This document shows positions 50,060 through 58,248 of a stretch of DNA of 64,000 bases, piece by piece; within the stretch, counting starts at the first letter, position 1; each line of letters starts with the position of its first letter. The notes beneath the pieces were generated by a model that made no database searches, was not told where the DNA came from, and saw only the letters and a program-made list of their open reading frames with translations. Location: the NCBI RefSeq assembly GCF_020131355.1, contig NZ_JAHLEL010000006.1, forward strand, positions 62,001 to 126,000. The letters are read 5' to 3'. The DNA is from Pseudonocardia sp. ICBG1293. Lineage in GTDB: Bacteria > Actinomycetota > Actinomycetes > Mycobacteriales > Pseudonocardiaceae. The position numbers and the translations under genes are program-made.

Positions 50060-50431
50060 GTGGACGCGATGGTGCGGATCGGGCTCGTCGAGCTCGCGCT
50101 CGGTGCGGTGCTGGGCTGGGCGGTCGTGGTGTCGGTGACCCGTCCCGACGCCTGGCGGCGGATCGGGATCGTGGAACCGCGCCGGCTGTTGCAGGCCCAC
50201 CTGGACTTCGTGCTGATGGGGCTGATCCTGGTCGCGGTCGGGCTGGCCGCCCCGGACCTGCCCGGCTGGCTCGTCGCCGTGCTGGTGTTCGGCACCTGGG
50301 TCAACCCGGCGCTGTTCCTGCCGATGGCCTGGGGGCCGGGCGTCGTGCGCCACCCGGTCTTCCGGGTCGTCAGCGGACTGTCGTTCGTCGCGACCAGCGG
50401 CGGGCTGGTGCTGGCCGCGGTCCTCGGCTGA
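50060..50431 (+). CDS. Small integral membrane protein, 123 aa
   Basis: Four hydrophobic helices ([68 protein letters not shown]). GTG 50060 without Shine-Dalgarno. Unrecognised, probably transcribed with the DoxX-like gene. Confidence 0.65.
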   Translation: MDAMVRIGLVELALGAVLGWAVVVSVTRPDAWRRIGIVEPRRLLQAHLDFVLMGLILVAVGLAAPDLPGWLVAVLVFGTWVNPALFLPMAWGPGVVRHPVFRVVSGLSFVATSGGLVLAAVLG

Positions 50432-50531
50432 CGTCCCGCGGGCCGACGGGAACGGGGCGAACGGGACGGACGGTGCGACGCGCCGGTACCCGATCGCACG
50501 TCGCCTGTAGCACGGCGGGGTCCGGTGCGGC

Positions 50532-50577
50532 TAATGTCCACCCCGTAGGAACCGGCAAGACGCGAGGAGACATCCGG
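50532..50577 (+). promoter_or_regulatory. cspA promoter -10 and leader
   Basis: TAATGT at 50532-50537 as -10, GAGGAG at 50564-50569, giving a leader of about 35 nt. Confidence 0.45.
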
Positions 50578-50781
50578 ATGCCACAGGGAACCGTCAAGTG
50601 GTTCAACGCGGAGAAGGGGTACGGGTTCATCACGCCGGACGGAGGCGGGCAGGACCTGTTCGTCCACTTCAGCGCGATCCAGTCCTCCGGATACCGCAGC
50701 CTCGACGAGGGGCAGACCGTGACCTTCGAGGTCACCCAGGGTCAGAAGGGTCCGCAGGCGGACCAGGTCGTCCCCACCTGA
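50578..50781 (+). CDS. cspA: Cold shock protein (CspA family)
   Basis: A 67-aa OB-fold RNA chaperone. RNP1 is KGYGFITPD and RNP2 is LFVHFSAI, with the typical start [16 protein letters not shown]. The length is standard. ATG 50578 follows GAGGAG. Confidence 0.96.
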   Translation: MPQGTVKWFNAEKGYGFITPDGGGQDLFVHFSAIQSSGYRSLDEGQTVTFEVTQGQKGPQADQVVPT

Positions 50782-50798
50782 CCGCCTGATCCGACGCC

Positions 50799-50835
50799 GA
50801 CGCCCGGGGTGCTCACGCGAAGCACCCCGGGCGTC
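50799..50835. terminator. Bidirectional terminator after cspA
   Basis: Perfect 15-bp arms GACGCCCGGGGTGCT (50799-50813) and complement (50821-50835), loop of 7, between convergent cspA and tetR. Confidence 0.85.
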
Positions 50836-50847
50836 GTCGTGTCCGGG

Positions 50848-51495
50848 TCAGGACGCCAGACGGGTCTCCAGGCCCGCGACGACGAGCTCGACGCGGCTGA
50901 GGGTCCAGCTGCGGGGAGGGTCGTCGATCCGGTCCCGGACCACCGCGCGGACCGCGGCGTCGAACGGCTCGGCCGAGTCCAGCAGCTGCTCGCGCCGCCG
51001 CGCGTCCCCGGTGCCGGGGGAGTGCGCCGTCAGCCACGGCTGCATTCCCATGTGGATGGCGGTCGAGGCGCCCAGCACCGCGTCCTCCGCGGTGAACCCG
51101 GCCTCCAGCAGCCGGTCGGCGAGCCTGCGGAAGGCCGACAGCAGGGCCTCGGGGGACTCCGGCAGCCGCACCATGGCGGGGGCGAGGCCGGGGTGCTCGG
51201 CCATCACGTCGAACGTCGCTGCGGCGAAGGCGAGCATCTGCTCCTGCCAACGGCCCTCGTCGGTCGCGGGGAACACGTCGTCGGTGACCACGTCGTCGAC
51301 CAGGGCGGCGACGAGCGCCTCCAGGCTGGGGAAGTGGCGGTAGAACGTGGAGTACTTCACCCCGACCCGCGCGGTCACCGCGCCGACCGTCAGGTCGGAG
51401 AAGCCGAGCTCGCGCGCTGCGGCCAGGAGTGTCGCGCGGTCGGTCAGGGGCGGGCGGCCGGTGCGCCGTGCCGGTCTGCTCTCGGTCTCGGTCAC
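50848..51495 (-). CDS. TetR-family regulator, 215 aa
   Basis: HTH in ATLLAAARELGFSDLTVGAVTARVGVKYSTFYRHFPSLEALVAALV. The C-terminal domain is TetR-like. GTG 51495 has TAGCAT (complement of 51502-51507) 6 nt upstream, thus leaderless. Target unknown; no divergent gene starts nearby. Confidence 0.85.
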   Translation of the reverse strand: MTETESRPARRTGRPPLTDRATLLAAARELGFSDLTVGAVTARVGVKYSTFYRHFPSLEALVAALVDDVVTDDVFPATDEGRWQEQMLAFAAATFDVMAEHPGLAPAMVRLPESPEALLSAFRRLADRLLEAGFTAEDAVLGASTAIHMGMQPWLTAHSPGTGDARRREQLLDSAEPFDAAVRAVVRDRIDDPPRSWTLSRVELVVAGLETRLAS

Positions 51496-51655
51496 GCTCG
51501 CATGCTACTGCCCGTGCCCACGTCCGGGACAGGGTAGTCGCGATCGGCCTGACGACTACCTGTGACCTGGCCCATCTCCGGTTCGGAACCGGGTCGTAGC
51601 GGTAGCCGCCCGGGCGTGCGGTGGTCTCGCAAAGCAGTCCGGACGTGACCCAGCG

Positions 51656-53272
51656 TCACGGCGGGACGGGCGCCCCGGCGACGATCCGGCCGAGCGTGGA
51701 CAGGCTCGGTGATCCGGGGTCCCAGTAGCCGCCGTGGGCGGAGGCGAACGCCGTCTCGTCGTTCGGGGTGGCCGGGTCGTCCGGCCGCGGCAGCGGCGAC
51801 CCCGGCGCCGAGGCGAACACCCGGGCGCCGAACCCCGGTGCCGCCGGGTCGGGGCCGTGCAGGAGCCCGGTCGGGGAGAGCCCCCGCGACGTGGCGAACA
51901 CCTCGACCCCGGGCACCCGGCCGATCGGGTCGTGCCCGGCGGTCGTGGCCCACACGTGCCCGGGCGCGGTGCCGAGGTCCGAGGCGTGGGCCGCGCCGGT
52001 CCCGGGGCTGCCGACGAACACGACGTCGTCGGCGGCGAGGCCGGCGCCCCGGGCGGCGTTCCCGGCCACCACCGAGCCGTAGGAGTGCCCGACGACGGTC
52101 AGGTGCACCGGCCCGTCGTGTCCGGTCCGCAGACCGTCCTGGAAGTCCCGCAGGTCCCCGGCGGCGGCGCGGGCGGCACCGGGGTCGGCCGCGGCGAGCA
52201 GGTCCGGGGGCGCGTCGTAGCCGGTCCACAGCACCGCGGCCACCGACCCGCCGGGCGCGACCGCCCGTGCGGCGGCCCGGGTCGCCTCGACCCGGGCCAG
52301 GTCGCCGGGCACCGTGTCCCAGCCCGCGGTGGTCCCGGGGACGTGGGTGAGGACGTGCGTGGCGCGTTCCGGGTCGCCGACGGCGAGCACGATCCGGCCG
52401 CCCGTGGTGCCGCGCTCGAGGCGGAGCAGGCTCGCGCCGCCGGCGTCCAGGCGGCGGCGGGTCGCCTCCAGCCCGGCCGCCGTGCGTCCGGCGCGGTCCG
52501 CGCCGACCGTGTCCCCGGCCCGTTCCAGCAGCGCCACCCGGGCCCGCAGCCGGGACAGCTCGTCCTCGAGCAGGATCCGGTTCGCCCGGTCCCGGTCGGG
52601 GACCGGTACACCGTCGCGCCCGCCGACGAGCGCGGGACGGGTGCGCAGCAACCGTTCCCGCTCGGCCGCCGCCAGCCCGGTCCACCAGGCGCGCACGGTG
52701 CCGGGGCCCGCACCGGCGGGCGGTTCCGCTGCGGGGGTGACCGGGAGGGGAGCGGGGCCGGGCGCCGGGCGGAGCGCGTCCAGCGCGGCGGCCGTGGCGC
52801 GGTCGGACCGGGGCGCCGCCCCGACGGCGTCGGCGACCGCACCGGACAGGCGGACCAGGTCCGCGGCGAAGCGCGCGACCGTCGCGGGCAGCCGCCACAT
52901 GCCGAGCGGGAGCGCACCGGCACCGGCCGAGAGCGTGCCGCGCTCGAGGTCGACCGAGAACTGCGGGTGCACCGCCAGCGCGGCGACGACCAGGCGCCGC
53001 TGGGCGTCGAGCACCTCGCCGGCGTGGGCGCCCAGGACGTGTGCGGCCCGGGTGGCGGTCCCCGCGTCGTCGCGCAGCCGGCGTACCTGCTCGGCGCGGG
53101 ACCGGGCGGCCGCGTCGGCGTCGGCTCCGGCCCAGGCGCCCGGCGCCGAGCGCTCCAGCTCCGTCGCCCGGTCGGACAGCGCCCGGGACAACCCGTCCCA
53201 GGTGCCGGCGCGGCGCAGCCACGCGCCGGGGTCGGCCGCCACGACGTCGCCCAGCGCGGGCCCGGCGCTCAC
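51656..53272 (-). CDS. DUF1023 alpha/beta hydrolase
   Basis: A 538-aa protein. The N-terminal helical part (about 1-180) resembles WXG/ESX-type helical bundles. The C-terminal DUF1023 hydrolase has nucleophile elbow VVGHSYGSVVAGNAA, with VLWTGYDAPPDLL before it and HGGYWDPGSPSL with the catalytic His region. No signal peptide. GTG 53272 overlaps the stop of the upstream 118-aa gene (GTGA). The pairing suggests a secreted or surface-associated helical partner, but no ESX machinery is in the window. Confidence 0.8.
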   Translation of the reverse strand: MSAGPALGDVVAADPGAWLRRAGTWDGLSRALSDRATELERSAPGAWAGADADAAARSRAEQVRRLRDDAGTATRAAHVLGAHAGEVLDAQRRLVVAALAVHPQFSVDLERGTLSAGAGALPLGMWRLPATVARFAADLVRLSGAVADAVGAAPRSDRATAAALDALRPAPGPAPLPVTPAAEPPAGAGPGTVRAWWTGLAAAERERLLRTRPALVGGRDGVPVPDRDRANRILLEDELSRLRARVALLERAGDTVGADRAGRTAAGLEATRRRLDAGGASLLRLERGTTGGRIVLAVGDPERATHVLTHVPGTTAGWDTVPGDLARVEATRAAARAVAPGGSVAAVLWTGYDAPPDLLAAADPGAARAAAGDLRDFQDGLRTGHDGPVHLTVVGHSYGSVVAGNAARGAGLAADDVVFVGSPGTGAAHASDLGTAPGHVWATTAGHDPIGRVPGVEVFATSRGLSPTGLLHGPDPAAPGFGARVFASAPGSPLPRPDDPATPNDETAFASAHGGYWDPGSPSLSTLGRIVAGAPVPP

Positions 53273-53625
53273 GACGTGCGCCCGGCGAACGCCGACGCGG
53301 TGTCGTCGTCGGCCGCACGCCAGGCGGCCGCCGCCGCACGCAGGGCCGACGCGTGGGACGCGGTCCGCCCCGCCTGCTCCCGGACCGCCCGCACCATGGA
53401 GTCCTCCCAGGCCGTCGCCGCCGATCCGGTCGCGAAGCCCGGTACCGGTGCGGCGCCGCCGAGCAGCGCCGCGTCGGCGGCGAGTCCGTCGGCGGTCCGG
53501 TCCAGGGCCGCGGCGGCGGCGTCGAGCGCGTCGGGATCGGAGCGCACCGGTCCGCCGGGGGACGGGTGCGGCGCGGTCGGGCACCGCCCGGTCCACGGCG
53601 TCCCGGGTCGGTCTCGGTCGTGCAC
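53269..53625 (-). CDS. WXG-like helical protein, 118 aa
   Basis: After a Pro-rich N-terminus the sequence (DPDALDAAAAALDRTADGLAADAALLGG...SMVRAVREQAGRTASHASALRAAAAAWRAADDDTASAF) forms two long helices like ESX/WXG100-type proteins, although a clear WxG is lacking. GTG 53625 has GGAGG 8 nt upstream. Coupled to the DUF1023 hydrolase. Confidence 0.65.
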   Translation of the reverse strand: MHDRDRPGTPWTGRCPTAPHPSPGGPVRSDPDALDAAAAALDRTADGLAADAALLGGAAPVPGFATGSAATAWEDSMVRAVREQAGRTASHASALRAAAAAWRAADDDTASAFAGRTS

Positions 53626-53821
53626 CGCGGCACCTCCGTCGTCGGTGGCGGACCCACCGGGCCCGCGTCGGGAGGAGTGTGCGTGCCGCGCGGCCGCGGC
53701 ACGGGCGATCGGAGGAATCCGACGCGGGCGCTCTCGATCATGAGAGGTCGTCGTGAGACCATCTGCGCCGGTCGGGAGCAGCGGGCCGGGCCCGCGGCGC
53801 CCGGCCGGGGAGAGGAGCGTC

Positions 53822-54286
53822 GTGGTCGGCGTCCAGCGGGTGATGACGGTGTCCACCCCTGTCCCGACGGTGCTCGGCTACCTCGCCGACCACGGGCACA
53901 GCGAGGTCTGGGACCCCACGGTGCGCGCCAGCACCCGGTCCGACGGGGGCGGCCCCGTCGCGGTCGGTGCCGCCTGGCGCACGGTGTCGGTGTGGAGCGG
54001 GCGGGAGAGCGAGCTCGACCACACGCTGTGCGAGCTCACGGCGCACCGGGTCGTGTTCGTCGGGGAGAACGCGACGGTCACCGCGACCGAGGAGATCGTC
54101 GTCGAACCCACCGAGACCGGTGGGAGCGTCGTGAGCTTCCACGCCCACGTCCGGCTCAAGGGGCTGCTGAAGCTGGCGGCGCCGTTCCTGCGGCGCGAGT
54201 TCGAGCGCCACGGCGACGAGCTGGAACGCACCCTGCCGCCGGTACTGGAACGTCTGCAGGGCCCCGCCCCCGCACCACCCCGGTAG
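53822..54286 (+). CDS. SRPBCC family protein, 154 aa
   Basis: A helix-grip protein (VMTVSTPVPTVLGYLADHGHSEVWDPTVRASTRSDGG...FHAHVRLKGLLKLAAPFLRREFERHGDELERTLPPVLERL), similar to polyketide cyclase/dehydrase proteins. GTG 53822 is chosen because AGAGGAG is directly upstream; other in-frame starts exist up to 53753. Ends 7 bp from the convergent IclR gene. Confidence 0.7.
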   Translation: MVGVQRVMTVSTPVPTVLGYLADHGHSEVWDPTVRASTRSDGGGPVAVGAAWRTVSVWSGRESELDHTLCELTAHRVVFVGENATVTATEEIVVEPTETGGSVVSFHAHVRLKGLLKLAAPFLRREFERHGDELERTLPPVLERLQGPAPAPPR

Positions 54287-54293
54287 ACGCCGC

Positions 54294-55055
54294 TCAGCGC
54301 TCGCGCCAGAACCCCATCCGACGGCTGATCTCCCGCCCGGCGGCGACGACCTCGGGCGTGATCCGTTCGATCCGGTCGGCCGGGAGGCGGTAGGCGGGGC
54401 CGGACACCGACAGGGCCGCGACGACGGCCCCGCCGTGGTCGAGCACCGGTGCGGCGACGGCGTTGAGCCCGGTCTCCAGCTCCTCGAGCGACCACGCGTA
54501 GCCGCGGTCGCGGACCCGGTGCAGCTCGTCGACGAGCGTGTCGCGACCCTGCTCCGGCACCGTGTCCGGCATGGTCGTCGGGTCGTCGAGGACGACCGAG
54601 GCGAGCAGCACCTTGCCGCTGGAGGTGTTGTGCATCGGGGTGATCCGGCCGAGCCAGTTGAACGTGGTGACCATCGACGGGCCGCGGGCCTGGTCCACGT
54701 TCACCGCCCATCCGCGGTCCGGGATGGCGATGTTGACGGTCTCGCCGAGCCGCTCCGCGAGCGTCTCGCAGACCGGGTGGCCCTGGGTGGTGACCTCCAG
54801 CCGCTCGGCGACCCGTCCGGCCAGCGGGATCAGGCCGAACCCGAGGCGGTACTTGCCGCGCTCGGCGATCTGCTCGACGAGCCCGCGCTCCTCCAGGGCG
54901 CCGAGCAGCCGGAAGGCGGTGGACTTGTGCACCTCGAGCGACGCCGCGAGCTCGCTGACCCCCGCCTCGCTCCGGTCGGCCAGCAACGTCAGCAGGGTGA
55001 TGGCCCGGTCGACCGACTGCACCCCGGGCTCCCGTCCACGCACCGTGTTGCCCAT
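54294..55055 (-). CDS. IclR-family regulator
   Basis: A 253-aa protein: N-terminal winged helix (SVDRAITLLTLLADRSEAGVSELAASLEVHKSTAFRLLGALEERGLVEQ) and C-terminal effector domain (VNIAIPDRGWAVNVDQARG, PMHNTSSGKVLLAS, ETGLNAVAAPVLDHGGAVVAALSVSGPAYRL). It is leaderless: TAGAGT (complement of 55062-55067), 6 nt, ATG 55055. Divergent from the choline/betaine genes, which it probably controls. Confidence 0.88.
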   Translation of the reverse strand: MGNTVRGREPGVQSVDRAITLLTLLADRSEAGVSELAASLEVHKSTAFRLLGALEERGLVEQIAERGKYRLGFGLIPLAGRVAERLEVTTQGHPVCETLAERLGETVNIAIPDRGWAVNVDQARGPSMVTTFNWLGRITPMHNTSSGKVLLASVVLDDPTTMPDTVPEQGRDTLVDELHRVRDRGYAWSLEELETGLNAVAAPVLDHGGAVVAALSVSGPAYRLPADRIERITPEVVAAGREISRRMGFWRER

Positions 55056-55179
55056 GGCGCAACTCTAACCGGGCATCCGGGGCGTCGCCACGCGGGGACC
55101 GGAATGCGGGACCGTGTCCTGGCGCACCGGACGCCGGTCCGGTTTGCACAGCGACCTGTTCCCGGTGAAAGCTCGCGCC

Positions 55180-56649
55180 GTGCCGAGCCTGTACATCGAC
55201 GGAAGCTGGACCACCGGGTCCGCCGGGACCGTCCCGGTGATCAACCCCTACGACGCCTCGACGGTCACCGAGGTCGACCAGGCCGGGCCCGACGACGTCG
55301 ACCGCGCGGTCGACGCCGCCCGCCGGGCCTTCGACGACGGGCCGTGGCGGCGGACGACGACCGGGGAGCGCGGCGCGCTGCTCGGTCGGATCGCCGACCT
55401 GCTGGTGCGGGACCGGGAGCGGATCGCCCGGCTGGAGACCCTCGACACCGGCAAGACGATCGCCGAGGGCCGTCAGGACGTCGACGACGTCACCGCCGTC
55501 TTCCGCTACTACGCCGGGCTCGCCGACAAGGACGCCGGCCGGATCGTCGACACCGGCAACCCCGCCGTGGTGTCGCGGATCGTGCACGAGCCGGTCGGCG
55601 TCTGCGCCCTGATCACGCCGTGGAACTACCCGCTGCTGCAGCTGTCCTGGAAGGTCGCCCCGGCGATCGCCGCGGGCAACACGATGGTGATCAAGCCCAG
55701 CGAGGTCACCCCGCTCACCTCGATCGTGCTGGTCGAGCTGTGCGAGGAGGTCGGGATCCCGGCCGGGGTGGTGAACATCGTGCTGGGCGACGGTCCCTCG
55801 GTCGGCGCCCCGCTCACCGAGCACACCGACGTCGACATGGTCAGCTTCACCGGCGGCCTGTCCACCGGCCAGAAGATCATCAGGGCCTCGGCCGAGACGG
55901 TGAAGCGCACCGCCGTGGAGCTGGGCGGGAAGAACCCGAACATCGTGTTCGCCGACACCGACTTCGAGCTCGCCGTCGACTACGTGATACTCGCGGTGTT
56001 CCTGCACTCGGGGCAGGTCTGCTCCGCGGGCGCCCGGCTGATCATCGAGGACTCGGTCGCCGACGCCGTCGTCGACGAGGTGGTGCGCCGCGCGCAGCGG
56101 ATCCGGCTCGGCGACGGCCTCGCCGACGGCGTCGAGGTCGGCCCGCTGGTCTCCGCCGCGCACCTGGCCAAGATCGAGGACTTCGTCGCGGCCGCCCGCG
56201 CCGAGGGCGCCACCATCCGGTGCGGCGGTGCCCGCCCGGACGACCCGGACCTGGCGCAGGGCTACTTCTACCTGCCGACGGTGATCACCGACCTGGCCCC
56301 GGGGTCGCGGCTGATCCGCGAGGAGACCTTCGGTCCGCTGCTGACCGTGGAGCGGTTCCGCACCGAGGACGAGGCGGTCCGGCTCGGCAACGACACCGAG
56401 TACGGCCTGGCCGGTGCGGTGTTCACCGCCGACATGGGCCGCGCCCACCGGGTGGCGTCCGCGCTGCGTCACGGCACCGTCTGGATCAACGACTTCCACC
56501 CGTACTTCCCGGGCGCGGAGTGGGGCGGCATGGGCCGGTCCGGCAACGGCCGCGAGCTCGGACCGACCGGCCTTGCCGAGTACCAGGAGATCAAGCACGT
56601 GTGGACCAACACCGCTCCGCAGCCCCAGGGATGGTTCTCGGGCCGTTGA
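55180..56649 (+). CDS. Betaine aldehyde dehydrogenase-like aldehyde dehydrogenase
   Basis: A 489-aa NAD(P)-dependent ALDH. VTPWNYPLLQLSWKVAPAIAAGN-type cofactor loop, Glu in VELGGKNPNIVFAD, catalytic Cys in SGQVCSAGARL and the C-terminal PFGPLL-like region FGPLLTVERF. It fits BetB, which oxidises betaine aldehyde to glycine betaine, supported by the choline-dehydrogenase-like gene two genes on. GTG 55180 is chosen by homology. Confidence 0.87.
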   Translation: MPSLYIDGSWTTGSAGTVPVINPYDASTVTEVDQAGPDDVDRAVDAARRAFDDGPWRRTTTGERGALLGRIADLLVRDRERIARLETLDTGKTIAEGRQDVDDVTAVFRYYAGLADKDAGRIVDTGNPAVVSRIVHEPVGVCALITPWNYPLLQLSWKVAPAIAAGNTMVIKPSEVTPLTSIVLVELCEEVGIPAGVVNIVLGDGPSVGAPLTEHTDVDMVSFTGGLSTGQKIIRASAETVKRTAVELGGKNPNIVFADTDFELAVDYVILAVFLHSGQVCSAGARLIIEDSVADAVVDEVVRRAQRIRLGDGLADGVEVGPLVSAAHLAKIEDFVAAARAEGATIRCGGARPDDPDLAQGYFYLPTVITDLAPGSRLIREETFGPLLTVERFRTEDEAVRLGNDTEYGLAGAVFTADMGRAHRVASALRHGTVWINDFHPYFPGAEWGGMGRSGNGRELGPTGLAEYQEIKHVWTNTAPQPQGWFSGR

Positions 56650-56691
56650 GGCCGCCATGATGACGCGACGCAACGGCCCAGGAGGTCCACG

Positions 56692-58248
56692 ATGACCGTT
56701 CCCGAACCGACCCGGCGGGACCCCTCCCGCGACGCGGACGGAGACGGGGGAGGGCTCGCCGAGTTCGGCTACAGCCAGACCCTCGACCGCAGCATCGGCA
56801 AGTTCGCCAGCTTCGCGGCCGGGATCAGCTACATCTCGATCCTGACCGGCACGTTCCAGCTGTTCTACTTCGGCTTCGGCACCGGCGGCGCGGCCTACTG
56901 GTGGTCCTGGCCGATGGTGTTCGCCGGCCAGTTCATGGTCGCGCTGTCCTTCGCCGAGCTGGCCGGGCGCTACCCGGTCGCCGGATCGGTCTACAACTGG
57001 TCCAAGCAGCTCGCCGGGCCGACCGTGTCCTGGCTGGCCGGCTGGATGATGTTCACCGCCTCGGTGGTGTCGCTGGCGGCGGTCGCGCTGGCCGCGCAGC
57101 TCACGTTCCCGCAGATCTGGTCGGGCTTCCAGCTCGTCGGCGACGCCTCCGACGCGGGAGACGCCGCCGTCAACGGCGTGCTGCTCGGTGCGATCCTGAT
57201 CGTGCTCACCACGGTGATCAACGCCGTCGGTGTGAAGCTGATGGCGCGGATCAACTCCACCGGTGTGTTCATCGAGCTGATCGCCGCCGTCGTCATCGTC
57301 GTGGCCTTGCTGCTCAGCATCCGTAACCCCGTCTCGGTGCTGTTCGAGACCCCGGCCCCGGCCGCGGGTGGCGGCGGGTACTTCGGCACGTTCCTCGTCG
57401 CGGCGCTCGCCTCGGCCTACGTGATGTACGGCTTCGACACCGCCAGCTCGCTCGGCGAGGAGACGGTCGACCCGCGCCGGACGGCCCCGGCGGCGATCCT
57501 GCGCGCGGTGGTCGCCTCGTTCGTGCTCGGCGGGCTGATCCTGCTCGGCATCATCCTGGCCGCGCCCGACCTGGCCGACCCGCGCCTGGGCAGCAAGGAC
57601 GGCGGGGGGCAGCTGGTGCTGCTGGAGGTCGCCGGCGGCACGATCGGCCGGGTCTTCCTGATCACGATCAGCATCGCGGTGATCGTCTGCCTGCTCGCGG
57701 TGCACACCGCCGCGATCCGGCTGATGTTCGCGATGGCCCGCGACAACGCACTGCCCGCCGGTTCGGTGCTCGCCCGGATCGACCCGAAGCACAAGACGCC
57801 GGTGGTGCCGGCGATCGTCGTCGGTGTCGTCGCGATCCTGATCCTGGTCGCGAACATCGGTGTGCCCGAGGTGTTCACCGCGGTCACCAGCGTGGCGATC
57901 ATCATGATCTACATCGCGTACCTGCTGGTCACGGTGCCGATGCTGGTCCGGCGGCTGCGCGGGCAGTGGCCGGACGAGGGGCAGGAGGGGTACTTCTCCC
58001 TGGGGCGCCTCGGCCTGCCGGTGAACGTGCTGGCGGTGCTGTGGGGCGCGGCGATGGCGATCAACCTGGCCTGGCCGCGTGAGGAGGTCTACGGCACCGG
58101 GTGGCTGCGGTTCGTCGCGTTCCTGTTCATCGGCGTCGTCGCGCTGGCCGGGCTGGCGTGGTTCCGGTTGCGCGGCAGGCACGGGCTGGGCTGCCTGCCC
58201 GAGCACCGGGCGAAGGAGATCGAGCAGGGCATGGGGGAGACGGCATGA
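56692..58248 (+). CDS. APC-family amino acid/amine permease
   Basis: A 518-aa, 12-helix APC transporter: FASFAAGISYISILTGTFQLFYFGFGTGG, conserved GYSQTLDRSIG before helix 1, LSFAELAGRYPVAGSVYNWSKQL. GGAGG precedes ATG 56692. It probably imports choline or a related amine for the two neighbouring enzymes; this is inferred from context only. The stop overlaps the next ATG (58245-58248). Confidence 0.87.
   Translation: MTVPEPTRRDPSRDADGDGGGLAEFGYSQTLDRSIGKFASFAAGISYISILTGTFQLFYFGFGTGGAAYWWSWPMVFAGQFMVALSFAELAGRYPVAGSVYNWSKQLAGPTVSWLAGWMMFTASVVSLAAVALAAQLTFPQIWSGFQLVGDASDAGDAAVNGVLLGAILIVLTTVINAVGVKLMARINSTGVFIELIAAVVIVVALLLSIRNPVSVLFETPAPAAGGGGYFGTFLVAALASAYVMYGFDTASSLGEETVDPRRTAPAAILRAVVASFVLGGLILLGIILAAPDLADPRLGSKDGGGQLVLLEVAGGTIGRVFLITISIAVIVCLLAVHTAAIRLMFAMARDNALPAGSVLARIDPKHKTPVVPAIVVGVVAILILVANIGVPEVFTAVTSVAIIMIYIAYLLVTVPMLVRRLRGQWPDEGQEGYFSLGRLGLPVNVLAVLWGAAMAINLAWPREEVYGTGWLRFVAFLFIGVVALAGLAWFRLRGRHGLGCLPEHRAKEIEQGMGETA

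Noticed and set aside
50437..50531. Long cold-shock type leader RNA before cspA
   Set aside because: The likely -10 at 50532 leaves only about 35 nt of leader, and no cold-box structure was evident.
53878..58206. A 1,442-codon open frame on the minus strand
   Set aside because: It is antisense to well-recognised genes (SRPBCC, aldehyde dehydrogenase, permease), low in complexity, and results from GC-rich codon structure.
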